A stretch of 64,000 bases of DNA, taken from contig JAANDG010000445.1 of NCBI GenBank assembly GCA_036852015.1, positions 59,389-123,388 on the forward strand. The letters are read 5' to 3'. The notes under the pieces were generated by a model, which was given only the letters and a program-made list of their open reading frames with translations, searched no databases and was not told where the DNA came from. Positions 37,057 to 50,012 of this stretch are shown here, piece after piece (positions within the stretch are counted from its first letter, which is position 1; each line of letters begins with the position of its first letter). Origin of the DNA: Pelodera strongyloides. Lineage: Eukaryota > Nematoda > Chromadorea > Rhabditida > Rhabditidae. A program made the translations under genes and the position numbers.

Positions 37057-40000
37057 CTGTACTGTATCCATTCTCTTCTCCTCGGTATACGGTACTTTAC
37101 TCTGCATCTATGACTCGTCGTCGTTCCCTCGCCGTCCGCACTCTCGCGCTCGATCACAATCAGTTGGACCTCCATCCAAATTCCGAGAATACAAGTTGGT
37201 GAACGTTGCCACTTGCCAGTCAACCTAAACACTATTGAAAAGTTTAAAGTTTAGCGGCTAACAATGGCAAGCAAAATATATTCATGTAGCTGAGCGAACT
37301 TTAAAAAATATTAAAATACTCATACAATTCCCCTATGATGTTTTCTGTTGGTTACCTCTGATTCCTCTTCATTCGATTAACATTATCGTTTCTATGTCCT
37401 CACATCACCGTCAGAAGGCTGAATTCACAGAAAATATAGAACGACTGGCCTACGCAAAAATTATTTCATTTCTAGCATGCGCGCAACTTTCTAAACGACG
37501 ACATAAATAATTGGCGAGTGTCTGACAAACGCTTCCAGAATTCATTGGTATTGATTGCTTTTGAAACAGAGTATGTTTACGAACACTGCTATTGAAGATA
37601 ATACCGCCCTTAGTAGGATTTTTTCCCTGGGGTACCTACCTACGATCTACCGTAGTTTATATCTATAAAAAATGGTTGTGCAAATTTTTTATGCCTCCTA
37701 ACGTGAGATATCTTTGATATAGATGTCAGAGAAAACTGCTTGAACTCTCATAAAGAGCAATTGTTTCGGGTCTGTCAGTGCCGGTCCCACATAAGCCGTC
37801 CATTTACAACAGAAGTTCATCAACACAAGATACTATTTCTTGTTCAAACTGGCAATCAAATAAAGACTACATTTTCGATATTTTTGCGCAAGTAAGCGGT
37901 GAGAAGCGCTCAGAGAGCAGATTTTTTCAGCGCAACAATTTAAAAAAAAGGATACTCAAAGTTAGACGCCAAAATACGGAGTTTCGGACAAATGTAAACT
38001 ACCTTTTAAAAGTGAATTACCTACGTCCAAGTTGTTGACTGAAATTTATAATCCGAACCTGTTTATTCACAGAGTGCTGCAGTATGGCGTCTTTCTTCAT
38101 TCGACTTTCATTTCTTCATTCCACCACGACCACAGCCGACACCTCGGTAACATCGGACACCTCGATGGCCTCGGTCTTCTCGTCTCTCGTTGCCCTCACG
38201 TGCCAATGAAGAGTTCCACGACACTTGGAGAATCTTCACACTTTCCAGTCAATCTAAACATTAAAATAAAAGTACATGTCGCAAAAATATGGTGTGTTTT
38301 TATAAACCAATTTACCGTGACATCGCGCATACAATATTTCAACGAAATGGATTCAACGAAAAAAAGTCTTTTGGTAACAGATCACAGACTGCAACCAATT
38401 AGAGGCTGTTTATTGCACTGGCAGATGGCTTGTTCATTGTTTGTTGATGAAAAAGTGAGAAACGCAGCAGCACCGGAAAGTCCTAAATTGCATCTCAATC
38501 GGTTGGAACTGAGTGAGAATGTACGACAAAATCCGAGCTTTATTTTTCCCCTCCACAGTTCTGACAAATATTCTACCATAATAATAATCACCTGATTCTT
38601 TCCACTCCTCATTAGGCACGCGTATGTACTTGCTATACGCTCGAACATCTTTCCGTCTTCCGCTTCCACCATGGCCACCACGGCCACCACGTACATCTCG
38701 CTGACCTCGACGACCTCGGTTTCCAGTCTCACACCATCACCATCCGACGAACATTCCATCGGAACTTGGAGAAACTTCTCGCTTGTCCGACAACCTGAAC
38801 ACACTAATGACGAATGTCACATTTTGAAAAGAAAAGCGCTTGACGAGTCCATCTACGGTAGATTTAAGCGCAAGAGCTTTTACACTTTCATATCGGTTTA
38901 CATTTATTGACAAAAAGTGACGAATTTATAATGAGACCCTTGAAAAATAGTCCTAGTTCGCATTTAAAGGATCGCAGTCACTACAAATTCGTATTTTTTA
39001 TTCGCTTTTCATTAATTGTTCAAGTATGTGAAGAAAACGACGATTCCAGCGCCAAAGTACGGCAAAACGAACTCAGGGAGAGAAATGCCTGTTTATGACT
39101 TTTACTTATATACCGTAGTTTATAATTGCCCGTATAGAGTTTCATAATAAATACCCTGCAGTGATAAACCACGCGCCAGGTGTAACACTGCAGGCTGTTC
39201 ACTTCCAAGTACCCCTTGGCAATTGCATATATGCACCGGCGACGGTCATTTACCAAAACCCATTTCATTGATTTCTCTCCCTGAGTTCCATTTTATGTGG
39301 ATTTTTATGGGCTGCATATTGTTTTATAAATCTGCTTGCATCTAATAAAAATCGAATAAAAAAGTTGATTTTGAAGTGACTGCCTTCCTTTAAAGGGATA
39401 GTTCATTTCAAATCACCCCGTTTTTTATTGTTTTCATTAATGGTAGCACAAATATCATTCACAATGAGAATTAATTCAATTACAGAACCATACGCCTCGC
39501 AGAAAAAGCTTCCTTTATTGGAAACTAGGTGATCGGAAGCCAAAATCTAAACGCAAAAACTAATACCGTACACAGATCGCGCGGGCTAATGGCAATTAGC
39601 CAAGATACAAACTACACTCGGCCAAGTGCGATTACACGATAATTCACCGTGGGAAATAATGTTCTGCCGAGTGTAGTTTGTAACTTGGCTAATTGCCATT
39701 AGCCCGCGCGATCTGTGTACTGTATTAGTTTTTGTGTTTAGATTCTAGCTTCCGATCACCCAGTTTCCAATAAAGGAAGCTTCTTCTGCGAGGCGTATTG
39801 TTCTGCGATTGATTTACTTTTCATTGTGAATGATACTTGTATTGTTATTAATAAAAACAATAAAAAGAGGGGTGATTTGAGATGAACCTATCCCTTAAAA
39901 CTAGATTTTTTTGGTGAAACCTTAAAGCTTCATGTACTTACTTGTTTTGCTTGGGTTAACCTCGATTATCCGATTCCTCTAAATTCGCTACGGTAACCAG

Positions 40001-41865
40001 CTCGCACGACAACGTTCATTTTCTTCATCTCACGTTAACAACTTTCTAAAATATTTGGCTTTGATCCCGTAGATGCCACAAGAATTGATTAGTATCGATT
40101 GCTTATGCAGGAAGAGGATGGATTTATGAACATTACTGTAAAAGTGAATACCCCATTCAAACAACATTCAAAACATGCCGAATTATTAACATGCAGGCCT
40201 ATCTACGATCTACTTCCCGGCAAACTGTTCCACCAGGTACCGCATTCGGAAATGCCAAACTACGTCTTAATCCTTCTTACATATATCCGTCAATTTTCAT
40301 TCGTTCAGTCATAAAAATGCTAAGATATGTCTCTTACGATAATAACAAAAACAAGGGGTTTCTAATGCGGGATTGTCCAAAAAGCGCAAAAATTGAGTTC
40401 TAGGTGTTTATAATCCGTACTTTTTGCACAGTGTTGGTCCTTTTTCTTCTCGTTTTCCATTTCCACGACATTCACCCCGGCCACCTCGACGACCTCAGTC
40501 TCCTCGACAACCAACCTGATCCTGAACAATGCGAGAGTCAGTAAAGACGCAGAAAATGTGTTTACCCATTTATAATTCAATTCTGAATGAAGTTCGAGTT
40601 CTTTCATTTTTCATGCACAACAAAACTTAGAAAAGCGCCGTATTGAGGGACTGCTATGTGCACATTTTCGTCTTGTCGTCAATCATCACTAGCGGCCACT
40701 GAACAAACTAAAACTGCCTCAATCCCCCTCCCCTGCCCCCGTGTTTACTAAGGTTGGAAAAGTAGTTGCCCCCGAATGTCCCAAGTGTCATCGCAATCAT
40801 TTACAACTGAAAAATGTTCAAGAAAAACCGGCTATATGCAGATAGTTTCGTCTACAATATAAACCATATTCTACCTGAGCCTCTACTTATATATAATGTG
40901 TCAATAAATTATTGTTATTGACCTCTTTCTTCTCACTCCTCATTAGGCGCGCGTATATTTGTTTTATTTGTACACATCCGCCCTTGGTCCTCGATCACCT
41001 TCCCGTCTTCCTATTCCACGAGGCTCACCTCGGCCACCTCGACGATCTTAGTCTTCCCGTACCGTATCCTCGACAGACAATCTGAACCTGAGCAATACGA
41101 GGGTCTACGAACGCGTAGAAATTTATTTGTTTCATTGATCATTGAATTGTAAATCAATTTTCAGATTTTTGATTTGTCATGCACAACAAAACGCCACATC
41201 AAGATCAAGGGAATGCAAAATTTTCGTCGAGCTGTCAAAATTAGTCATCAAGAGGTCTTCAAGTGAAAGGGACAAGTCCATCAAACTAAACCACATTTTC
41301 GATATTTTCATAATTAACATAAAACATTTTTATTATAATACATACAAACCAGATTTCACCTTCACCCTGGGGAACTTTTCCAGTGAGCCCATCATAAATG
41401 TATACCGTAAAACTGCAGATTTCAAAGCTATGCAAATTTTGAACACATTATAATTTCACGATAAATTTGCGGCAGAGTCGCAGAGTGGATGTTTGCACTT
41501 TTAAGGTATGCATATATGATGAGCGCATCGGGAAAAGTTTTCCAGCGTTAATAAAGATGAAATTTGGTTTGTATATATGTAATAATAAAAATGCTTCATA
41601 ATCATTATGAAAGTGTCGTAAATATGGGTTTACTTTGATGGACCTGTCCCTTTAAAAAAAAGACGTACCTCTTTTTTCCTCTCTTCATTAGTTGCATTGG
41701 TTTCGGTTTCTACATTGTATGTGGGTCCTTCCTCGACCTCCTTTCCGTCCTTCTCTTCCACCACGTCCACCTCGGACACCTCGACGACATCAGTCTTCCA
41801 TTCCTCATTCCCGCCCTCGATCACAGAACATTCGACACCAGGTGGGTCTTCATTTTCCAGTTAAT
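37057..41865 (-). pseudogene. array of decayed Arg/Gly-rich exon-like units, right arm
   Basis: Mirror of the left series. Units: 41669-41865, about 40940-41081, about 40420-40521, 38592-38794, 38059-38253 and 37057-37224. They open after (G)TTCAG or GTTTAG and close before GTACGT, GTGATT or GTTCGG. Unit 37057-37224 pairs specifically with 12527-12633 (shared GAGCGCGAGAGTGCGGAC-like core). Unit 38592-38794 is fully open in the VEVSE frame and in the later two-thirds of the RG frame (RGGRGGHGGSGRR). Other units carry stops. The four-base-regular GGT/CGT/GGA pattern favours an Arg/Gly-rich ancestor, but no intact gene remains. Confidence 0.55.
39390..39898. mobile_element. long palindromic TTAA element
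   Basis: About 509 bp. TTAAAGGGATAGTTCATTTC at the left end is mirrored by GATGAACCTATCCCTTAA at the right. Inverted similarity continues through the interior (AATTAGCCAAGATACAAACT / AGTTTGTAACTTGGCTAATT) to a centre near 39645. It lies between two exon-like units of the right arm. Confidence 0.92.
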
Positions 41866-42479
41866 CTGAACAACAGGGAAGTCTATAAAGAAACATGTTT
41901 TATATAACCCCATTTATCGTAGATTTTCAAATGAATTTTCACCTTTCTATTTGTCATTCACAGCAAAAGTAGGAAATGCGACGCTTCACGGGAATATTAT
42001 GAATTTCACCCAGGCGAACGATGCACACTAGGGTGCGTGGAAAGTTAATTATTTAGTGATAAACATTTTTCATTTGATTACCTTTGATTCGCGTCCCCTA
42101 GAATTTAATTGGGAGATTATTTGGGCTACAGTAACTTTCCTGAAATTGAGTATTACACTGTGAAGATTTTTCAGCTACAACTGAAACAACTTATAAAATA
42201 TTTCAAAAACTGAAATTCCACAATTTTGGGATCTTATTAGACCAATCCATTAAGCTCAAAGAAAATAATGATTCCTAAATGAAGATCAGTGCTGAATCTC
42301 ACTCTCACACACTATCCAACAAATTCTTCCACGCGCGTGATTTTCCAGGACACTAATTCACATGGCTGCATCCCAACCAAAAGAGTAGATATATTCCTGA
42401 AAATATGCAGAATTAATGCAGCATGTTTATAATTATTACTTACTGACGACCCTGAAATGGATTAGAAAATAAAATAAAA

Positions 42480-42813
42480 CCTGAAATGGATTAGAAAATA
42501 AAAAAGGACAACGGTGAATCTTTTTGCTCTCAAAGGATTGGTGGACATAACTCCCCAGGAGAGTTGGCCTGGAGTCGGGGTCCCCCCGGGAGGTGTGCTC
42601 CCCCGGGGACCCACGGGCCAGCGGGGAGGGTTGGACCCCAGGAGGGTGGACCGGTGCCGGCCAGGTTCTGAACTGGGCCAGCACTGACCATGGATCGAGC
42701 AGGCCTGGACCTCAACACGAGGGACACCACAGGGCGAGCCTGTATCTGAATGTGAAGGAGCTGAAAGATGAGGCAGGTGTTTTCTTTTAAGAACCTCACC
42801 TGCGCGACTTTTG
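42480..42813 (-). repeat. R1 repeat, inner right copy
   Basis: Reverse-orientation partner of 10734-11060, beginning GACAACGGTGAATC on the + strand and ending GCGCGACTTTTGCA. High identity throughout the GC-rich core. An upstream GAAATGGATTAGAAAAT element is tandemly doubled here just as in the left arm. Confidence 0.9.
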
Positions 42814-42829
42814 CACAACAAGGGATGCA

Positions 42830-43430
42830 GGGGGATATGTACAAGGGGGCATATAGCAAAGTAAAGAATGTAACAAAATATATCAAAGTGAGAAATAGAG
42901 CAAGATAAGAAAGAAATATAGCAAAATGAAAAATGTTGCAGAAATATGTACAAAAATCCCTACCCTACCCTCCCAACCATCCAGAATAGAAAGAAATTAC
43001 GTATGCAAAGGGAATATTTACAAGGGGACTAGCTAGATCAAAATAAGGAATATAACAATGTATATCAAAGTATGAAAATAAAGCAAAGTAAGTATATCAC
43101 AGTATAAAAATAAAACAAGGTAAGCATATCAAAGTATAAAAATAAAGCTACGTACAAAGCGCAAAAAAATATTACAGAAATATGTACAAAAAATCTACCT
43201 ACCCACCCTTCCTTCCAGAATAAAAATAAATTAACAATGCAAAGGGGATATTTACAAGGGAACTAGAAAGAATATGTCAAAGTACAAAAAAATGAAAAAA
43301 TGTTGCAAAATGATTCAAAATAAAGGTCTATCGCAAAGTAAAGAATAGTACAAAATATATCAAAGTATTAAAAAAAGCAAATTGATAAATTTACATAAAT
43401 ATGTACAAAGAAACTAAGAAACTACCCTAC
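42830..43430. repeat. A-rich low-complexity stretch (mirror of 10080-10730)
   Basis: Repeats of TATCAAAGTATAAAAATAAA and TTACAGAAATATGTACAAA with CTACCCTCCC islands, the complements of the left-arm motifs in mirrored order. Confidence 0.8.
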
Positions 43431-43532
43431 CCTCCCTTCCAAATTAACACCGACTTACAGTAGTGGAAATCGTATTGCTATGTTACAACATTACTATGCC
43501 AAGAATTTGCTTTAGGCTCTAAATAACAAAAT

Positions 43533-43623
43533 AACTCTCTCTCTCTCACTCTCTCTCTCTCTCTTTCTATTTCTCTCTCTCTGTATCCCTCTATATACCT
43601 CTCTCTCTATCGTTCTCTCTCTC
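43533..43623 (+). repeat. CT-rich microsatellite
   Basis: Imperfect (CTCT)n, the mirror partner of the GA tract at 9939-10012. Flanked by TTGCAAATTTGTGGCATAAT, matching the left arm in reverse. Confidence 0.9.
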
Positions 43624-46600
43624 AATTCATATGTTCTCAAACAAAACTCCTACAAATGATATTTTGCAAATTTGTGGCATAATAACAGTAACGTACGTCA
43701 AAGAATGCTTCTATGACAAACTATAGTAATTACCCTAAGATCTGGCCTTACTGTGGAAAAGCAGAAATTGAGATCGAGGGTATTCATCGAAAGGAGCTTT
43801 GATTGCAGAAATCAACGATCGTGAGTAGGCCATCCTCATCAGTGGATGACACTATCTGAAATGGACGCTTAAGAAGATGATATGTGAAAGAATTCTGACA
43901 TTGGAGTACAACGATGACGATTCTGTGTAGATATTGAACACCCCACTCAGAAACGAAACATAGAGTAGTTACTTGAATGCTTCTTGAAAGTCTCAGCTGG
44001 TTTTTTTTGCGCGATCTACGACGTTTATGCTCATATTAACTACCATACTTATTCAACACCAACCTTAGTAACGATCAAGTTGCTGAGTTCCCTCCGTGAC
44101 CACCTAACATCTCCTTATTTGGCTGACAGGAGATCGAGGTCGAGTGGACAAATCCTGCCAGAACTAAAAGACATCGTTTACAAAAATGCATAAATGCGAC
44201 CAAAACTAAACTTCAACTTCGCTGCGCACTTTTTGGTCAAGTACGCGGTACCGGTCGCGTACATATAACGCGGTTTTTTCATGCTGTGTCATACAGCCTA
44301 GAATGCAAAAAGCATAACACCTATGTCTATGCACCTGTAGTCTGAAGGACGAAGACGTCGAAGATGACCATCACGTGGTATCACCGTCACCGTCACCATC
44401 ACGCATCACCATCACGCATTTAGTGGCAAGGTGAAACCACCATATTCGTTTAGCTGAATCTGAAAATTTAGGGGTTAGACAATGTTTGTTGGAAAATCAA
44501 CAACAAATAAACAATTAGCACGAGGCGAATTGATTAGAAGAAGCGACGAGTCATGTTTAGTTTAAGCCATTCGCCAATATTTTGAACATCAATCAATATT
44601 TTGAAAAGCGGATAAAAACACACCACATCCGCGAAAACAAATTCATCGAAACACCGATGCTGAAGTCTTCAGTTCGTTGCGTAAAGTTGCGCCAATGTGT
44701 TCAGCTCCACACTTGGATTTGCGTCGATCCTTCGATGTACTGAAAAACATAATTTTGTTTGAATACAAAAAAATCATTTTTTTAAGCACCTGTTGACCTG
44801 TTATACAGGCGGCACAAAATGTTTGAGAAAGGTGCTGCGCCGCGCACAAAGCAGAAAAAGAGTTAAAAAGGGTTACGAAAACATGGTGGCGAGCTTTTTT
44901 GATGTAATAGTTTGCAAACTTTTGGGCATCCATGGAACACGCTAATTGTAAGCTCGAAAACAACCATACGCCAAATACTGGAAATGAAACTATGCGCCAT
45001 CGTTTCGCAGATTTCCAAGGTACGAAGTCCTACGATTTTGTTTTCATAACATTTGTGAATGAAAGAACCAAATGAAATCCTACCAGTGGTAGAACGACGG
45101 TGAACTTCTCCAGAAAGGGAAGTTGGAGATCTCGACTTTAGCACAAAAAGTTGAGGTCGAACATCTGAAACAACGTAAATTACTAAATTACTACACTTAC
45201 AAGCGCTTTCTCACACAAACACAATACGGAAATAGTCAATATTTTTACTTTTAAAAAGATTTGTCTAGCCGTGTACCATTTGAAAAGATGCATATTTTGG
45301 GGCTGAACCTATTGACAATCAATAAAATGTTAAACTCACTCCGGTCGAATTGTGCTCTTAAGCGGTAGCATCCCCAATGAAGTTCCCGCTTCGGGTCCTG
45401 CTACCCGCACATCATTGAAAGTAGTCGCGTATGACCATCATCGAAAGTTCGTGGGCGACCAATTCCTTATATCAAGAGACCTAAAGAAACAAAGGGTAAG
45501 TTTAAAAAAAATGAAAAAAACGATGCATGAATATTACATCGTAGCTAGTACACACAATACTGCAGATCTTGTTCACGCGAGGGTTGGAAATAAAAACAAA
45601 TTAACATTTTCCTAATTATTCCCATATTGGAAGTAATTATTCCCAAACGCTTACCATGAAAGTTTTCGCAGAGGAATGCAAACAGTAGTAGAGGAAAGGC
45701 TCGACTCGGTAGCCACAAATCGGGGTCGAAAGTCAGTTTGACACCTAAAATCTATCTGGTTAATGAAGAAAAAATGGGTCCCATGCAATTTTCATTATTC
45801 TGCCAGTAAACTAATGACAAATATAGTACACTGTCCCATTTTCCTTAGGACCTAGGCCCAGAAATACAGTAATACAATAGGAGACTTAGTTACACTTAGA
45901 AAAATTGGCCGGTGCGCGGCCTACACTGGGAACGAAATGGGTGCCCCCCCCCCATTTTTTTTGTAGTCCTCGCACCAGCCAATGTTTCGCGTCGCATTGT
46001 CGCACGCTACTGGCACACACCTGGCTCAACAAAGCATGTGCGCGCGCGACTCTGTACAAGGTTGGCGGAAACCCCTGCGCGCAATCCCTTTGGTCACCAT
46101 CCTGCCAATCAGCCAAGCTTTTGCGCTGTTGTTCTTTGCGCTTGTTATACTTTGCGATAAAAAGATCCAGGCTTTCACAGTAGGAGAATCCCCTATGCGC
46201 TCAACAACAAATCAGTTTTTGATTTTGCTCGTGTTCAGAATACTTACTAAACCATCTCTGCGAACTTTATATAAAACAACGTTATCACAAAACTAAGCGC
46301 AACAACAAAAGCTAAAATCCCAGTAAAGTTATGCGATACACACAAATATCAGCGACAACTAACCTCAAAATACTTCCCAGTATTTTGTCCAATTAAGCTC
46401 AATTTGGACTTTTTTGTGGGATCCGGGTCTTGGCTGGAATCTTCACTTCAGTTCATGCTTGTTGGGCCCCATCACGCTGGGTCTCTTTCCTCATACTCTA
46501 AAGAAATCAAATTTAGTGTCATACAAATATCAAGACTGTGAATTCTTTCGATATTCAATTACAATGTGCGCTCATTTTCAGGAAAACACAACCATCTTGC

Positions 46601-47039
46601 TCAAAAGACTACAGTACCAAGCGGTGTACAAGTCTAAATATACCCAATTATAAAGCTATGTTAGTAATAGTAAAACTTACAAAGCAAAAGTTTCCTTGGC
46701 GCACAAATCGGGTTTCTGTAGAATCCCGTTCTTGGTCGTATTTGAGGCATACGACCTCAGGTTTTTCAAGCGAAAATCTGCAATGTTAAATTTAGTCAGG
46801 AAATAAAAACACTTTCAAAATAAATAAGGAAGACGAGATTGGTTACGTCCAATTAACAGAAAACAATAACATTTTCTCGTAAGAGAGGATGAGAGGGTAA
46901 ATCATAAATGCACAAAGAGATAAACCATGTAAATCTAATAAAGAAAGTAATTAGCAATAATTGTTCGCAAATTACATTAACAAAGCATTGGAACAATAAT
47001 CTTTCATAAAGTTCAGTAGTAACCTTCTCGCACTTGCGA
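43624..47039. other. right arm, outer section
   Basis: No intact gene. Near 44380-44420 there is a short CACCATCACG repeat. A GC-rich island at 45905-46130 has a run of ten C followed by eight T (45945-45961). A + strand frame at 45352-45615 contains EVPASGPATRTSLKVVAYDH but no recognised domain. A - strand frame at 44863-45144 is similarly featureless. Confidence 0.5.
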
Positions 47040-47135
47040 ACATTAGAATATTTCGTGTTTTGATTCTCAAAATTTGCATGCGCGCTCGTATTCTAATCAA
47101 AAATTAGCATCCGAGTGATTTTCTAATCGGCACGC
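47040..47135 (-). repeat. AT-rich box with GCGCATGC core, copy 3
   Basis: Reverse partner of 6187-6296 (TATTTCGTGTTTTGATTCTC, TTTGCATGCGCGCTCGTATT). Confidence 0.8.
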
Positions 47136-47465
47136 TTCGAAAAAATTCACTCTTACTTTTCGATTGGTTGCTAGCCTAACTAAATAGAAATATTCCATTC
47201 ATCTTTTTTTCATTCTTTTTTTCTTACACTTTTTTCATAAAGTTAGTCTTCTCTCGTTTGTTCTAGCATTATTTGCAAAAGTGAAAAGTGACACAGTAAG
47301 TTATTTTTTCAGTTTTTCATATCATGCTATATTGTTTTCATATTTTCATACAACTTAAGCATTATGTATTTTAGACTTAATCCATTAGCTTTGTAACCTA
47401 AATATTAATCCGAATCAATTGCCTTGATTGGCTGTTTAGGAGATTAATTTTTGCGCCGCGCTCCA

Positions 47466-47526
47466 CGGTGGTTCAGTGACAGAACCCGTGTATTTGAGTA
47501 ACACAACGCGTGTTCGAGCCAATCCA
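47466..47526 (+). pseudogene. tRNA-like sequence (right member of mirrored pair)
   Basis: TGGTTCAGTGACAGAACC forms a fair D-arm (GGTTC/GAACC). GTGTATTTGAGTAACAC forms an anticodon-arm-like hairpin whose loop would show TGA. TGTTCGAGCC resembles a B box. The T and acceptor stems do not pair well. Homologous to 5781-5842 in reverse, including flanks. Confidence 0.6.
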
Positions 47527-47964
47527 TGTACGTTTTCTGTTGATATATTTGCACTAACAACCCCTGAACTTGTGATAAACTCAGTAGAAATGTTTTCATT
47601 CTTTTTTAACTTGTTATCGCTGGAAAATACTTTGCTGTATAAATGAATAATCCTAATTAGCTCCACTCTGTAATATGTAATTGATTCACTGATCTTGCTC
47701 AAACTTATGTTACGCGGGGGTCCGATGCATTAAAATTGAACGATTAAAATAAACATAGATTGCGTAAGAGTGAGGCAGGAGATCATTTAGAATGTACTTA
47801 CGTACTTCATTCTTTTACGGTAACGAATGGAGCTTTTTGTAATCTTTATGAACAAAATCGCGTTTTGGATTTTCTAGAATTACAAGCGTATAGAACAATC
47901 AAAACGCATACGAAACTAATCATACATAATATTCACAAATAAAATAAACAAAATTAGATATTCA

Positions 47965-48078
47965 TGAGTAGCATTTTCGAAATCTGCGAAAATTAGCATG
48001 TTTGCATGTTGCAAAATTTAGACAAATTTGCATGCGCACGCGTATTCTAATTAGAATTAGCAACCATTTTGCAAATTG
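47965..48078 (-). repeat. AT-rich box with GCGCATGC-like core, copy 4
   Basis: Reverse partner of 5431-5516 (AATTAGCATGTTTGCATG, TTTGCATGCGCACGCGTATT, CTAATTAGAATTAGC). Confidence 0.8.
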
Positions 48079-48319
48079 AAACGCAGTGAAATAAAGCATT
48101 TGGAAATTTTGAATAGTTTCCGTACTAGAGTTGATCAAGCATCGTTCTGATGTTAAAATCTACTATGACTAGATAGACTAGTGTTTTCGAAAGTTCTTAT
48201 ACTTACAGTGCAGTTGCTGTTCTTTCTTCGGATTTATGAATGCTTTCCTATATTTGTACATACTTTCCCGTTCATGTATTTTTTTTGCGCTTCGATGTTC
48301 GATGATTGCGTGAAGAGCT

Positions 48320-49250
48320 CAAACTATTGATTGTCTTTCTAAATGTGGCATAATTACAGAGAAGCAGCCCTTCGGCTGTGGATTTGGAATGCAAAGCTGC
48401 AAAGCTATGTGGGCAATCAATGAAGCGATCGGAGGAAATGTGAGTTAGAACAGGTGAGTTTATGACAACGGTGAATCTTTTTGCTCTCAAAGGGTTGGTG
48501 GACATGGCTCCTCGGGAGAGTTGGCCTGGAGTCGGGGTCCCCCTGGGAGGTGTGCTTCTCCGGGGACCCACGGGTCAGGGGGGAGGGTTGGACCTCAGGA
48601 GGGAGGGCTGGTGCTGGCCAGGTTCTGGACTGGTCCGGTACTGGCCATGGACGTGACAGGTCTGGTCCTCAACATGAAGGAGCGACAGGGCGAGTCTGTA
48701 TGTGAAGGAGCTGAACGATTGAATTAAAGTGAGTGAGATGAGGTGGGTGAACTTGTTTGAGAATAGAGCTTTTAGGAACCTCAAAGCCTCTAACTACGGT
48801 AGAATGAATATGTAGATTGTAGAGGAGAGAAATCGTGTTTTGACAATATGGCATACTGTAATGAAAGAGAGAATATGAATATGGACTATTATATGACCTG
48901 AGAGACTTTTGCACATTGAGGGATGTTTGCTTTACTTTGTTATACATTCTGTACCATTCCGTTTAGCTTTACTGAAGTGAATCGTGCATAGAACGAGTTC
49001 GCATGATTCTCTGTATATCAGCATGCATATGCACGCCATCCATTTCATTCGCTATGGCACACTTCACATGTTCATTGTCTTCCATTATCACACTGTGGTA
49101 ATTAGAAACACACAATTAATGATAAACACCTATCTAATCCATGCTCTCATAGTGATTCCTCATTGAAACCGCTTGTTTTAATTGTGTCTGCATTTCAAAT
49201 AAACTTTTAATTGATTGTTTGTGATTGTTGTTATTCGGTGGAGTTTTGGA
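48320..49250 (-). repeat. R1 repeat, outer right copy
   Basis: Reverse copy of 4221-5200. About 97% identical through 48500-49045. Identity falls beyond 49050 because of indels but remains traceable to GAGTTTTGGA at 49241-49250. Confidence 0.9.
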
Positions 49251-50012
49251 TGATACAACGGGGAACTAATTGTTAGGTATTTTGGAGACTGTGTCTGTGT
49301 CGTTGGAATAGCACTTTTTTGTAACGCAAGCGGAAGACCCACCCACGGTAATACTCCTTTCGCTGGACAGACAACAATTTCCTAGAGCAAGGAAGAAGGC
49401 GCTACATTAGACTGAGTGATCTATATACGACAACAGATTAGCAGTTTACCTGTGAGATTCCCGTTTTGTCATTTTTCAAGCAAACTTCCGGCAGAAATGT
49501 TTTTTTTGGTTAGTTATAACCGTAAGATTCATTTGTGGAATATTTCCTGGCTCCCTTGCTGTTGATTAGCTTGCTTTACGTACTTTTTGAATAAAAGTAT
49601 TGTTATGAATATTTATTCACCGAATTATTTCAAATTGCACATCATTTCTAAAACGTAAAGATTGCACACACAAATCTAAATATGTTACTTTTGTTTACAT
49701 ACACATCTTTATGCGATTAAAATGGGTGATATGTACAAATTCGGCGGTTTTGGTGTGTGGCTTACGGTTAGTGAAGCGAAGAGAACGCTGCCACGCTTTG
49801 CCTTTACAATCTTGATACCTCGCGGCGTTGTTCTTTAATAAATATATAAATTAATAATAAGTTAAAAACGGTTAGTTACATTAAACCACGCCTATTGACT
49901 ACATCTATGGTTAATTTTATTTGCTCATTATTAAATGGGATAACGCGAGAACTACATTATACGATTATGCCCCATGATACGGGCTAATTAATTAACAATA
50001 TTCAGTATATAT
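49251..50012. other. AT-rich spacer holding the 3' UTR of the orphan gene
   Basis: No gene seen. The AATAAA signal of the neighbouring - strand gene lies at 49917-49922. Confidence 0.6.
49917..49922 (-). promoter_or_regulatory. polyadenylation signal AATAAA for the orphan gene
   Basis: AATAAA on the - strand about 90 bases after the stop codon at 50013-50015. Confidence 0.6.

Larger units (their letters stand above)
4221..49250. repeat. giant mirrored (inverted) locus with a central tandem array
   Basis: The arms (4221-about 21500 and about 33650-49250) are inverted copies of one another at low to high identity. Landmarks pair in mirrored order: R1 4221-5200 with 48320-49250; box 5431-5516 with 47965-48078; tRNA-like 5781-5842 with 47466-47526; box 6187-6296 with 47040-47135; GA tract 9939-10012 with CT tract 43533-43623; T-rich GGAAGGGTGGG-bearing stretch 10080-10730 with 42830-43430; R1 10734-11060 with 42480-42813; exon-like units 11700-19483 (+) with 37057-41865 (-). 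Coordinates of most pairs sum to about 53300-53550, so the axis lies near 26.7 kb, inside the array. The terminal 30-100 bp align only loosely (GTGATTG near 49220; complement near 4245). It may be a giant terminal-inverted-repeat element or an old inverted duplication. Confidence 0.8.

Noticed and set aside
38032..38595. 187-codon open frame on the + strand
   Set aside because: Lies opposite two Arg/Gly-rich - strand units; their GC-rich cores suppress stops on the complementary strand.
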